This document shows positions 27,141 to 35,483 of a DNA stretch of 64,000 nt, piece by piece (the first letter of the stretch is position 1; the number at the start of each line of letters is the position of its first letter). The notes beneath the pieces are model-generated. The model was not told the DNA's origin. It made no database searches and saw nothing but the letters and a program-made list of their open reading frames with translations. The position numbers and the translations under genes are program-made. This DNA is from DASSJT01 sp963715025 (GTDB lineage: Bacteria; Actinomycetota; Actinomycetes; Actinomycetales; Dermatophilaceae), in NCBI GenBank assembly GCA_963715025.1, contig CAVQQQ010000009.1, positions 1,240,001 through 1,304,000 of the forward strand, given 5' to 3'.

Positions 27141-28952
27141 TCAAGCCCAGGGTGGCCTGGCCCCGTTCTCGTCCCGGTGGCTGGGGAACAGGCCGTCCAC
27201 CTTGGTGCGCAGGGCCTCGGCCAGGATGCCCCAGGCATCAGCATCGCCCTTGACCAGGGAGAGCGTCGTGCGGCGCACCTGGTCGACACTAGCCCGGGGC
27301 GGGGTGGGCGGGACGTCGGCATTGCAGTGGACGTCGAGCAGCGCGGGTCGGCCGGCGGACAGGGCGCTCTCCCAGGCTGGTGCCACGTCGTCGGGGTCTT
27401 CGACCGTCACGGCCTGCAGGCCCAAACTGGTTGCGAACGCCGCGTAGTCGACGTCTGGCAGGTCTTGGGTCGCCTCGAGCTTGGGCGAGCCCTGCAGGGC
27501 GCGCATCTCCCAGGTCACCATGTTGAGGTCGTTGTTGTGGAGCACCGCCACCACGAGTCGCGGGTCCGCCCAGCTCTCCCAGTACCGCTTGATCGTGATC
27601 AGCTCGGACAAGCCGTTCATCTGCATGGCGCCGTCGCCGGCGAAGGCGACGACCGGTCGCTCCGGGAAGGCCGCCTTGGCGCCGATCGCATACGGCACGG
27701 CCGAACCCATGCTCGCAAGGGTTCCCGACAGCGAGCCTCGCATGCCTGCTCGGAACCGGAGGTGGCGCGCGTACCAGGTCGTGCCGGACCCCGAGTCGGC
27801 GGTCACTATGACGTCATCAGGCAGCTGCCGTGATGCCTCGTGGAAGAGCCGCTGTGGGTTGACCGGGGGGGCCTCGACGAGTGCCTCGCTCTCCAGGTCC
27901 TCCCACCACTCTCGCACCGAGTCCTCGATGGTCTCGCGCCACGACCGGTTCGACGCCGGTACCAGGCGTGGCAGTAGCGCACCGAGCGTGGCCCGGGCGT
28001 CGCCGACCAGGCACACGTCGTAAGGGAACCGCATGCCGATCGCCTTGCCGTCCACGTCGATCTGGACGCCCCGAACCCGGGTTGGGTCGGGTAGGTGCTC
28101 GCTGTACGGGAAGCTGGACCCGATCGTGAGCAGCGTGTCGCAGCGCCGCATCATGTCGTCTGTCGGCTCCGTGCCGAGCAGGCCGATCGACCCAGTCACC
28201 CAGGGCAGGTCGTCGGGCAGGACGTCCTTGCCGAGCAGCGCCTTCGCGACACCCGCGCCGAGCACGTCGGCCACCTTGGCCACCTCCTCCTGCGCCCCGC
28301 GTGCGCCCTGGCCGACCAGGATCGCCACGTGCTGGCCGGCGTTCAGGACGTCGGCCGCCTCGTCGAGGGCGAGGTTGTCGGGCACGCTGAGCCGCCGGGT
28401 CATCCCCAGGGACGAGGGGACCATCTTGGGTGCCCGCTCGGGCGGCTCCCACTCCAGTTCGAGGACGTCGGCCGGCACGATGAGGGCGGTGGGCGTTCGC
28501 TCGCTCAGTGCGACGCGCACGGCACGGTCGAGGACGTGCGGCAGCTGCTCCGGCACGGTCACGAGTTGGCGATATGCGGCCACGTCATTGAAGAGCGCCG
28601 GGAGGTCCACCTCCTGCTGGTAGGAGGAGCCGACGGCGCTGCGGCTGGTCTGGCCGACGATCGCCAGTACGGGCACGCGGTCGAGCTTGGCGTCGTAGAG
28701 CCCGTTGAGCAGGTGGATCGCACCCGGACCGGACGTCGCCAGGCACACGCCCAGCCGACCGGAGAACTTGGCGAAGCCGACAGCCTCGAAGGCACTCATC
28801 TCCTCGTGACGCGACTGCACGAACATCGGCGACTCGGTCGAGTGCGGCCACGCCGTGAGCAGACCGTTGATCCCGTCCCCGGGGTAGCCGAACACGGTGT
28901 CCACGCCCCAGTCGTGGAGCCGCTGGAGTACCTGGTCGCTGACGGTGTACAT
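27141..28952 (-). CDS. TPP-dependent pyruvate dehydrogenase (quinone)/oxidase-like enzyme (PoxB family)
   Basis: 603 residues in three domains: N-terminal Pyr domain (VFGYPGDGINGLLTAWPHST, MSAFEAVGFAKFSGRLGVCL), central FAD/Rossmann-like domain (AGQHVAILVGQGARGAQEEV) and C-terminal TPP domain with the Mg motif AGDGAMQMNGLSELITIKRY and VVAVLHNNDLNMVTWEMRAL. It likely decarboxylates pyruvate to acetate with electrons passed to quinone, or acts as an acetolactate-synthase-like enzyme. The start is ATG 28952 (MYTVSDQVLQRL); the open frame beyond it overlaps the upstream gene. It is last in a four-gene minus-strand run with phosphoesterase, BON and nucleotidyltransferase genes. Confidence 0.87.
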   Translation of the reverse strand: MYTVSDQVLQRLHDWGVDTVFGYPGDGINGLLTAWPHSTESPMFVQSRHEEMSAFEAVGFAKFSGRLGVCLATSGPGAIHLLNGLYDAKLDRVPVLAIVGQTSRSAVGSSYQQEVDLPALFNDVAAYRQLVTVPEQLPHVLDRAVRVALSERTPTALIVPADVLELEWEPPERAPKMVPSSLGMTRRLSVPDNLALDEAADVLNAGQHVAILVGQGARGAQEEVAKVADVLGAGVAKALLGKDVLPDDLPWVTGSIGLLGTEPTDDMMRRCDTLLTIGSSFPYSEHLPDPTRVRGVQIDVDGKAIGMRFPYDVCLVGDARATLGALLPRLVPASNRSWRETIEDSVREWWEDLESEALVEAPPVNPQRLFHEASRQLPDDVIVTADSGSGTTWYARHLRFRAGMRGSLSGTLASMGSAVPYAIGAKAAFPERPVVAFAGDGAMQMNGLSELITIKRYWESWADPRLVVAVLHNNDLNMVTWEMRALQGSPKLEATQDLPDVDYAAFATSLGLQAVTVEDPDDVAPAWESALSAGRPALLDVHCNADVPPTPPRASVDQVRRTTLSLVKGDADAWGILAEALRTKVDGLFPSHRDENGARPPWA

Positions 28953-28960
28953 CGTTTCCC

Positions 28961-29749
28961 TCACGTCCTTGGCAGCGCCGGTGAGCTGTAGCCGAACCGA
29001 ACCGTGGCTGAGCTGCCACCCACCGCGCTGCCTGCGTGGTCGGCGAGCTGATAGAGGGCGTATGCCGTGCCGATGACCGGTCGCGCGACGTTGCGCACGC
29101 GGACCCCGCCGGGCGTCATGCCGTGCTCGCTGCCGTAATGGGCGTGCCCGTGCACGGCGAGGTCGGTACGGGTGCTGTCGATGGCCTCGGCCAGCAGGTA
29201 GGAGCCCAGAAACGGGTAGAGCTCGGGCGGCTCTCCCCGCAGGGTGTCGGTCACGGGCGAGTAGTGGGTGAGGGCGATGCGGTAGTCGCAGTCGAGGCCG
29301 GTGAGAGCCTCCCCCAGGGCTGCAGACGCCTCTTCGGTATGCCGGACGAAGGCTTTCATGGCTGCCTCGCCAAAAGCGCTCGCGCACTTGCCGGCGAACC
29401 CGCCCCCGAAGCCCTTGACGCCGGCCACCCCCAGGGTCTGGTCGCCGACCTCCACCACGACGCCGTCACCCTCGAGGATGCGGATCCCGGCGTCCTCCAG
29501 GATCTGGGCCGCCTCCTGCGACTGGTCGGACTGGTGGTCGTGGTTGCCGAGCACCGCGACGACAGGAACGCCCACGTCGGAGAACTCGCCGGCCACGACG
29601 CGCATCTCCTCGAGCGAGCCCAATCGGGTCAGGTCTCCGGCGAGAAGCAGCACGTCGGCGTCCTCCGGCAGCTGTGCCAGCGATTCCCGGCATACCCCTG
29701 CATCGTTGGCACCCAAGTGGATGTCGCCCACTGCGGCGACCCGGATCAT
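28961..29749 (-). CDS. Calcineurin-like metallophosphoesterase
   Basis: 262 residues with the full metal-binding pattern: GDIHLGANDAG (D-x-H), LLLAGDLTRLG (GD), VAVLGNHDHQSDQS (GNHD), LTHYSPVT and VHGHAHYGSEH (GHAH). It is therefore expected to be an active dinuclear metal phosphodiesterase or phosphatase; the substrate cannot be told. It starts at ATG 29749 and overlaps the upstream BON-protein gene end by four bases. Confidence 0.88.
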   Translation of the reverse strand: MIRVAAVGDIHLGANDAGVCRESLAQLPEDADVLLLAGDLTRLGSLEEMRVVAGEFSDVGVPVVAVLGNHDHQSDQSQEAAQILEDAGIRILEGDGVVVEVGDQTLGVAGVKGFGGGFAGKCASAFGEAAMKAFVRHTEEASAALGEALTGLDCDYRIALTHYSPVTDTLRGEPPELYPFLGSYLLAEAIDSTRTDLAVHGHAHYGSEHGMTPGGVRVRNVARPVIGTAYALYQLADHAGSAVGGSSATVRFGYSSPALPRT

Positions 29750-29994
29750 GACAGTTCCTCTCCGTGATCCGGGCGGCGCGCGACGTGCACGCGCAGGTCG
29801 TTGTGGAGCGCCAGTCCCGGCAGCTGTTCGTGGGACACCTCGCCGATCAGCCTCTTTTGCTCCTCGCTGCCGACCTCGCCTTCGAGGAAGAGGTCGTCGC
29901 CATGGATGCGCGCTCGGATGCCCAGCTCGGCCGTCCGGGGATCTTGGGCGAGGCGATCGACGAGGTGGGCAACGTCGTAGTGCGGGGGGTGCAT
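29746..29994 (-). CDS. Small BON-domain protein
   Basis: 82 residues, MHPPHYDVAHLVDRLAQDPR onward, with the BON-type pattern of two short helices and a strand region: GIRARIHGDDLFLEGEVGSE then EEQKRLIGEVSHEQLPG and LHNDLRVHV. BON domains bind lipids or other ligands, usually in envelope proteins, but no signal peptide is present here, so a cytoplasmic accessory role is more likely. The start overlaps the upstream nucleotidyltransferase stop (TGATG) and the stop overlaps the phosphoesterase start, so the three genes are translationally coupled. Confidence 0.72.
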   Translation of the reverse strand: MHPPHYDVAHLVDRLAQDPRTAELGIRARIHGDDLFLEGEVGSEEQKRLIGEVSHEQLPGLALHNDLRVHVARRPDHGEELS

Positions 29995-30614
29995 CACTGC
30001 TCCTTCGCAGTCGCTTGCGGGCCCTGCGGTGGGCTGATGCCCAGGCGTTGGGCGAGCAGGAGGAAGGCTTCGGCATACGGCGAGACCATGACCTCGCTGC
30101 GCACCTCTTCCCAGTCGACCTGCTCGCGCAGTGCCCTGGCCGCTGGCAAGACCTCGGTGAAGTCGCAGCGGTGGGGGCCCATCACCAGCAGCTTGTCGAT
30201 GACGAGGACGGATGCCGGCATCACCGGCGCGGTGATCGAGCCGACGCGGATGTCCTCGGCCAACGCCAGCGTCTCGCGCGTGCACGGACGCTCGTTGGGC
30301 CGGAAGATGATGTCGACGAGCCACTCACCGCAGTAGGCCTTCGTGAGCCAGTCCTCAGGGGGATCGACCGGTGTCATTCCTGCGGAGACCAGCGCCTCGC
30401 GCGTCGGCAAGGCGTCTTCTTCGCAGACGAGGATGTCGATGTCGTGAGTGGTGGGCGGACCGCCTCGCGCGTAGATGCCGGCGCCACCCATCAGCGCGAA
30501 CGCGAGATCGGCCTCGCGCAGGGTCGCGACGACGAGCGCCAGCGTCTGCTGCAGCGAGTGCTCGTCTGCGAGGGGCGCCCCGGTGGGGGCGGCCGTGACG
30601 GCGTCCAGGCTCAT
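29994..30614 (-). CDS. Nucleotidyltransferase-fold protein
   Basis: 206 residues. The core ALMGGAGIYARGGPPTTHDI followed by DILVCEEDALPTREAL has the G-G and D-x-D pattern of minimal nucleotidyltransferases (DUF6036/MNT-like). WLVDIIFRPNERPCTRE supplies a likely third carboxylate. MPASVLVIDKLLVMGPHRCD follows. It may transfer AMP or act on RNA or protein, but no toxin-antitoxin partner (HEPN) is adjacent. It is first gene of the coupled minus-strand run ending in the PoxB-like gene. It starts at ATG 30614. Confidence 0.72.
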   Translation of the reverse strand: MSLDAVTAAPTGAPLADEHSLQQTLALVVATLREADLAFALMGGAGIYARGGPPTTHDIDILVCEEDALPTREALVSAGMTPVDPPEDWLTKAYCGEWLVDIIFRPNERPCTRETLALAEDIRVGSITAPVMPASVLVIDKLLVMGPHRCDFTEVLPAARALREQVDWEEVRSEVMVSPYAEAFLLLAQRLGISPPQGPQATAKEQ

Positions 30615-30674
30615 GAGGTCCCCCTACCCCTCCCTGCCCGACTTATTTGCCGACTCGCCGGGTGACCCGGCGGC

Positions 30675-31688
30675 TCAGTTCGACTCGAGGAGTCTGAGCA
30701 CCGACAGCTCTGCCCGCCGCCAGGCGCGCTCGTCAACGGCATCCGGATTCACCGAAGCGGACGATCCAGGGACCGTCCGCCCGACGGCATACTCGTCGAA
30801 GACCCGCGGGTCGACGTAGCTGCGTCGCGCCACCGCAGGGGTGTTGCCGAGCCATTCCGCGGTCTGGGCCAAGGCCACGCGCTCGGCAGCCGAGCGCTTC
30901 CGCGTGGTGGACGCCTCTGGCTGGGCCGCCAGGGCCAGGGCGGCCGTCACGGTTGCCGTCCACGTGCGCAGGTCCTTGACCGTGAAGCCGTCGCCGACGA
31001 GCTCGCGAAACCTGGTGTTGAGGTCGTCGGCGGTGACGTCGTGCCAAGCTCGGGCACCGGTGGCGTCGCGGTAGCGGAACAGGTGGTCACGTGGCCTGGC
31101 GGACTTCAGCAGTGCGCGAACGGCCTTGGCCACGAGGTGGTCGGTCAGGGATGCCTCCTGAGGCTGGCCCGACTTGCCCGGGAACGAGAACCGCACCGTG
31201 TCGGCCCGGACGTCGGCGTGGCGAGCGAGCAGGGTGGCCAGGCCATGGGACCCGTTCTCCTCCTCGTACCCGGGCCAGCCGGGCCGGAACTGGCCGGTGT
31301 CCAGGAGGCGCAGTGCCAGGGCGAGGACCCGCTCCCGACCCAGCCCTCGTTTCTCCAGGTCGGCGGCTACGGCGCGCCGGAAGCCGGGCAAGGCTCGTGC
31401 GAGCTCGCACACCCGATCGTGCTTGAGGCGGTTGCGCCGTTCCGCCCACTCGGGGTGGTAGAGGTACTGGCGACGGCCGGCATCGTCGGTGCCTACAGCC
31501 TGGATGTGGCCGCGCGCGTCGGGGCAGATCCACACGTCCGTCCAGGCGGGCGGGATCACCAGCGATCGGATCCGCTCGCGTACTTCGGGGTCGACGGGCG
31601 AGCCGGCTGCGTCCACGTACGAGAAGCCGGTGCCACGCCGGACCCGGCGCAACCCCGGCTTGGCTGGGTTGCTCCGTCTCAGCCGCAT
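30675..31688 (-). CDS. DNA topoisomerase IB (poxvirus-like bacterial type)
   Basis: 337 residues. N-terminal domain GLRRVRRGTGFSYVDAAGSP, RIRSLVIPPAWTDVWICPDA, GHIQAVGTDDAGRRQYLYHP; catalytic domain with GSHGLATLLARHADV, FRELVGDGFTVKDLRTWTAT and the nucleophile Tyr291 in ARRSYVDPRVFDEYA. It relaxes supercoiled DNA through a 3'-phosphotyrosine intermediate and is a single-subunit enzyme in many actinobacteria. The start is ATG 31688 (MRLRRSNPAKPGLRRV); the in-frame extension to 31814 lacks conservation. It is alone on its strand, with a 60-base gap to the nucleotidyltransferase gene. Confidence 0.9.
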   Translation of the reverse strand: MRLRRSNPAKPGLRRVRRGTGFSYVDAAGSPVDPEVRERIRSLVIPPAWTDVWICPDARGHIQAVGTDDAGRRQYLYHPEWAERRNRLKHDRVCELARALPGFRRAVAADLEKRGLGRERVLALALRLLDTGQFRPGWPGYEEENGSHGLATLLARHADVRADTVRFSFPGKSGQPQEASLTDHLVAKAVRALLKSARPRDHLFRYRDATGARAWHDVTADDLNTRFRELVGDGFTVKDLRTWTATVTAALALAAQPEASTTRKRSAAERVALAQTAEWLGNTPAVARRSYVDPRVFDEYAVGRTVPGSSASVNPDAVDERAWRRAELSVLRLLESN

Positions 31689-31833
31689 GGTCCCCGCTCC
31701 TCCACAGCCCTTGCATACCCGCATGGCGGGCGCCCACCCGCTTGGTGCGAGGGCTGCTGCCCGCTGGATGCGCGAGCGGCCACGCGCGGGTTGCGCGGCG
31801 CGCAGCCACGGCACGGAGTAGTACGCGAGTCGG

Positions 31834-32718
31834 TCACTCGATGCTCAGGTTGACCATGTCCGCGACCGGTCGGTATCCGAGTGCCTCGTAGAGCCGGTTC
31901 GAGGTCGGGTTCGCCGCGTCGGTGAACAGGCAGGCCTGGGCTCCCGCTGCTTGAATCCGCCGTGACACCTCGGCGACGGCTGACCTGGCCCAGCCGCGCC
32001 CACGCTGGTGCGGGGGTGTGTAGACCGGCCCGATGCGCGCGACTCCGAAGGCGGGTGGGTTCACGCCGGTGAGGTGCACCGGTGTGTCGTTGTCGGCGAC
32101 CCAGAACCATGCACGTCGATCCGAGATCTGGCGACTCAACCAGACCGGGCCAGGGGGCTCGTGGGCGCTGACACCATGCGTGCGTCCCGCCTGTTTGTCC
32201 GCCTCCCGCCCGAATGCTCCCACCCATTCGGCGACGATCCCAGCCTCGTCGACCCGGGCCGGCCGCAACCGGCCCGGCACTGGCGCGGGAGGAATCAGCT
32301 GATCCAGGCGGTGGAGCCTCGTGCGGACGGCAACGGTGACTCGGCCGCCGGTCAATCGGGCCACTTCGTCGGCGCACACCTGGGCTGCAGATAGCGCTCC
32401 GTTGACAGCGGTGACGCTCTCGCCTCGAGTGTGGAGCTCCCACGCCACCCGGCGAGCCGCCTCCTCCGGGAGGGGCGACAGGAAGATCGGATACGGCGCG
32501 AACGGCGCGGTGCGGATGCCAGCGCCGATGACCTCACCCGATTCGTCGTGGACGACGAGGAACCAGTAGGGACGCTGGGGCGGACCCTCGGCGGGCGCCG
32601 CTTCACGGTGTGCCGCCGTCGCAACGACAGTATTGAGCACTGGGTCGCGCGCGAGATAGCTGCCCGCAGTGCCAAGGAACGCGCCGGGATCGGTGAGGAA
32701 CTGCACCTGGGTGCCCAT
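31834..32718 (-). CDS. GNAT-family N-acetyltransferase
   Basis: 294 residues from ATG 32718 (MGTQVQFLTDPGAFLGTAG); an earlier in-frame ATG at 32754 is possible. The C-terminal half is a GNAT domain with IGPVYTPPHQRGRGWARSAV as the acetyl-CoA-binding V/Q-x-x-R-G-x-G/A motif and ACLFTDAANPTSNRLYEALG followed by YRPV. The N-terminal half is a degenerate GNAT-like repeat. The acceptor substrate is unknown. It is read away from the topoisomerase IB gene on the same strand. Confidence 0.82.
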   Translation of the reverse strand: MGTQVQFLTDPGAFLGTAGSYLARDPVLNTVVATAAHREAAPAEGPPQRPYWFLVVHDESGEVIGAGIRTAPFAPYPIFLSPLPEEAARRVAWELHTRGESVTAVNGALSAAQVCADEVARLTGGRVTVAVRTRLHRLDQLIPPAPVPGRLRPARVDEAGIVAEWVGAFGREADKQAGRTHGVSAHEPPGPVWLSRQISDRRAWFWVADNDTPVHLTGVNPPAFGVARIGPVYTPPHQRGRGWARSAVAEVSRRIQAAGAQACLFTDAANPTSNRLYEALGYRPVADMVNLSIE

Positions 32719-32770
32719 CTCCGGAGGGTAGGCATGCCGGCCGCGATCGTGCACCGATTTTGCCCGCTCG

Positions 32771-33008
32771 TCAGGTCTCGTGCCGCTCAGCCACGGGCCC
32801 TCGGCGAAGCAGACGGGCCAGGCTCACGAGCCGGTCCGGTCGGTCGGCGGCGGTGAGGTCGACCGTCGACCAGGACACACCGGCATACGCGCCGATGGGC
32901 GTGGGCACCCGCCTGGCCACGCCGACGACATGGTGTCCTGCGGGCACCGGCCGCTTGAGCGGCGCCGTGCCGACGTTCCCCGTGGCTCCGGTCTTGAGGA
33001 CCCGCGTT
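32771..33008 (-). pseudogene. Remnant of an NAD(P)-dependent epimerase/dehydratase
   Basis: An 80-codon fragment with a Rossmann start VLKTGATGNVGTAPLKRPVP, then HHVVGVARRVPTPIGAYAGV followed by SWSTVDLTAADRPDRL and an early stop. The pattern is that of SDR/epimerase N-termini (VLVTGATGNVGTALL), but there is no start codon, several consensus residues are replaced, and the remaining ~200 residues are missing. It lies directly behind another truncated gene, indicating a decayed region. Confidence 0.6.
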
Positions 33009-33011
33009 GGG

Positions 33012-33473
33012 CTATGCCGCCGGGTCGAGGACGACCTTGAGGCAGCCGTCGCGCTTCTGCTGGAACATGGCGTAGGCGTCTGGGGCCTGGCTCATTGGCA
33101 CATGGTGGGTGGCGAAGCCGTCGAGGTCCAGGAGCCCCCCGTCCTGGAGCGCGAGCGGGATCAGGTCGTCGGTCCAGCGCCGCACGTTGCATTGGCCCAT
33201 GCGCACTTGGATCCCCTTGTCGAACATCTCCATCATCGGGAGCGGGTCGAGCTTGCCGCCGTAGACCCCGCTGATGGAGACCGTGCCGCCCCGGCGCACG
33301 GCGCGGAAGGCGGTGTGCAGGGCGTCGAGCCGGTCGATGCCGGCTCGCTCGGCGACCGCACGGGCGGCCGCACCGGGCAGGAGCCCCGCCGCAGCCTGGG
33401 CCACCTTGGCACCCGGGGAGCCGTGTGCCTCGAGCCCCACCGGGCCCAGGCTCGCCACGGTCCTTTGCTTCAT
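33012..33473 (-). pseudogene. C-terminal remnant of a zinc-dependent alcohol dehydrogenase
   Basis: About 153 codons equal to the last part of the glutathione-independent formaldehyde/alcohol dehydrogenase family: VGLEAHGSPGAKVAQAAAGL, RRGGTVSISGVYGGKLDPLP, MMEMFDKGIQVRMGQCNVRR and DAYAMFQQKRDGCLKVVLDP. The zinc-binding GroES-like domain and first half of the Rossmann fold (about 200 residues) are absent, and nothing similar lies upstream to 33690. It is probably a deletion remnant. A start at ATG 33473 would give a non-catalytic fragment. Confidence 0.7.
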
Positions 33474-33692
33474 GGGCCTGTACCCACCGCCTCCCAGGCG
33501 AAATGAGCCGCTTCGGCTCACGCTCAAGGTGGGCTCAGTAGGGAGCCGGCACGAACTCGGCCTGGTCAAGGAGAGGAAAGCCCGGTCCTCCTCGCCTCGA
33601 AGCCCGAGGTATACGGCGACCAGCAGGTTCTGGTTGTGTAAGACTGAGGGGCCTCAAACAGCGGGGTCCCTTTCGTCATGCCCTGAGGTGCC

Positions 33693-35483
33693 ATGAGCCA
33701 AGAAGTAACGCCCCCTCTGTCTTCTGCGGGCCTGACGGAGACTGCTGCGAGCCTGACGGAGTCTCCCGTCGGTCTGACGCGCTGGCGCGAGACGGTTTTG
33801 GCCCATGGCGGCGACCTAGGACGGCTGGTCGTGGATTTCGACTGGTCCGCGACCCCGCTGGGGCCGATCGACAGCTGGCCACCGGTCCTGCGCAGCGCCA
33901 CTGCGGTCTGCCTCACCTCGAAGTTCCCGATCCTGCTCTGGTGGGGCCCCGACCTGCGGATGATCTACAACGACGCGTACCGGCCCATGCTGGGGCAGTC
34001 GAAGCCCATGGCGCTCGGCGCACCGGGCAGGGAGATCTGGCCGGAGATCTGGGACGTCATCGGTCCCATGCTCGACGGTGTGCTGGCCGGGGACGGGGCC
34101 ACGTGGTCCGAAGACCAGATGCTCCCCCTGGACCGCAACGGATTCCTCGAGGAGTGCTACTTCACCTACTCATACAGCCCTCTGTCCGACGAGGACGGTC
34201 TGACGAGGGGTGTGTTCTGCGCCGTCACCGAGACGACCGGGAGCGTCGTGGGCGAGCGCCGCCTGCGGACCCTGGGTGTCCTTGCCGGCGACCTGATGGA
34301 GGCGCAGAGCCTCGACGAGATCTGCTACCGGACGATGAAGTCCCTTGCGGCCGACCAGGGAGACGTGAGGTATGCCGGCCTGTTCCGGGTCGGCGGCGGT
34401 GGGCGGCGAACAGCCGCCCGGCTGCAGTGCGTCGATACCGCGGGCGGCAACGTGGGGGCGCTCAAGGACGATCCCACGTTCGCCGGACACCTCGCCGACG
34501 TAGCGAAGCTGGGCATCGGTCGCGTGGTGGAGGCACCGGGTCCGGTTCTCGGCCACAACGGCTCGGCCGGCGAGGAGGCGGGACACGTCTACGTCGCGCT
34601 GGTGCCGGAAACCGGCGTCACGGACCGGACGGTCCTCGTCGTCGGCCTCAACCCCCAACGGCCGTGGAACGCCGAGTACCAGGCCTTCCTCGAACTGTGC
34701 GCCAGCCACGTCGGGGCGGCGATGTCCGCCGTGCGCGGCTTCGCCGCCGAACGTGACCGAGCCGAGGCGCTCTCGCAGCTCGACGCGGCCAAGACGGCCT
34801 TCTTCACCAACGTCAGCCATGAGTTGCGCACCCCCCTGACCCTGATCTCGGGACCGATCGACCAGTTGTTGGGGTCCTCGGATGAACCGCTTCCACCAGC
34901 CCAGCGCAAGCAGCTGGAGATGGTGCGCCGCAACGCCACCCGGCTGCGCCGCCTGGTCGACGCGATCCTGGACTTCAGCAGGTTCGAGGGCGGCCAGCTG
35001 GCCCCGAAGCTCGAGCCGGTTGACCTCGCCTCCCTGACCCGCGAGCTTGCCGCCGCCTTCGCCCCGGCGATGAAGGCCGGCGGTCTGGCCTTCGTCAGGC
35101 GGTGCCCCACCCTGCCTCAGCCGGTGCACATCGACCGCGATATGTGGGAGCGCGTCGTCCTCAACCTGCTGTCCAACGCACTGAAGTACACCCTCGCAGG
35201 GACGGTCACCCTCACGCTTCGGGACGCGGGAGACCACGTCGAGCTCACGGTGGAGGACACCGGCGTCGGGATCCCCGTCGACCAGCTGCCCAAGGTCTTC
35301 GAGCGGTTCCACCGCGTGAAGGACACCCGCGGTCGTTCCCACGAGGGGGCCGGCATCGGTCTCGCCATGGTCGACCAGTTCGTCGAGCTGCTGGGGGGAT
35401 CGGTCAGCGTCGAATCCGCCGTCGACGTTGGCAGCACGTTCAGGGTGCGGATTCCGCTACGGCGAGCCCGCGGAGCGGCCTGA
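33693..35483 (+). CDS. PAS-GAF sensor histidine kinase (probably N-part of a hybrid protein)
   Basis: 596 residues. A PAS-like domain (WSATPLGPIDSWPPVLRSAT, ILLWWGPDLRMIYNDAYRPM) is followed by a GAF-like domain (~190-345), then HisKA with phospho-acceptor His376 in FFTNVSHELRTPLTLISGPI. HATPase boxes are VVLNLLSNALKYT, VEDTGVGIP, VFERFHRVKD and EGAGIGLAMV. No membrane segment, so cytoplasmic. The last residues RRARGAA look like a frameshift product: removing one base near 35454-35457 would continue directly into the next reading frame (YGEPAERPEGFQ), fusing it to the receiver protein. It starts at ATG 33693 behind a weak GAGG site. Confidence 0.88.
   Translation: MSQEVTPPLSSAGLTETAASLTESPVGLTRWRETVLAHGGDLGRLVVDFDWSATPLGPIDSWPPVLRSATAVCLTSKFPILLWWGPDLRMIYNDAYRPMLGQSKPMALGAPGREIWPEIWDVIGPMLDGVLAGDGATWSEDQMLPLDRNGFLEECYFTYSYSPLSDEDGLTRGVFCAVTETTGSVVGERRLRTLGVLAGDLMEAQSLDEICYRTMKSLAADQGDVRYAGLFRVGGGGRRTAARLQCVDTAGGNVGALKDDPTFAGHLADVAKLGIGRVVEAPGPVLGHNGSAGEEAGHVYVALVPETGVTDRTVLVVGLNPQRPWNAEYQAFLELCASHVGAAMSAVRGFAAERDRAEALSQLDAAKTAFFTNVSHELRTPLTLISGPIDQLLGSSDEPLPPAQRKQLEMVRRNATRLRRLVDAILDFSRFEGGQLAPKLEPVDLASLTRELAAAFAPAMKAGGLAFVRRCPTLPQPVHIDRDMWERVVLNLLSNALKYTLAGTVTLTLRDAGDHVELTVEDTGVGIPVDQLPKVFERFHRVKDTRGRSHEGAGIGLAMVDQFVELLGGSVSVESAVDVGSTFRVRIPLRRARGAA

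Noticed and set aside
27141..29387. A 748-codon frame extending the PoxB-like gene upstream
   Set aside because: The upstream 145 codons overlap the phosphoesterase gene in another frame and have Arg/Pro-rich shadow composition. The family N-terminus starts at 28952.
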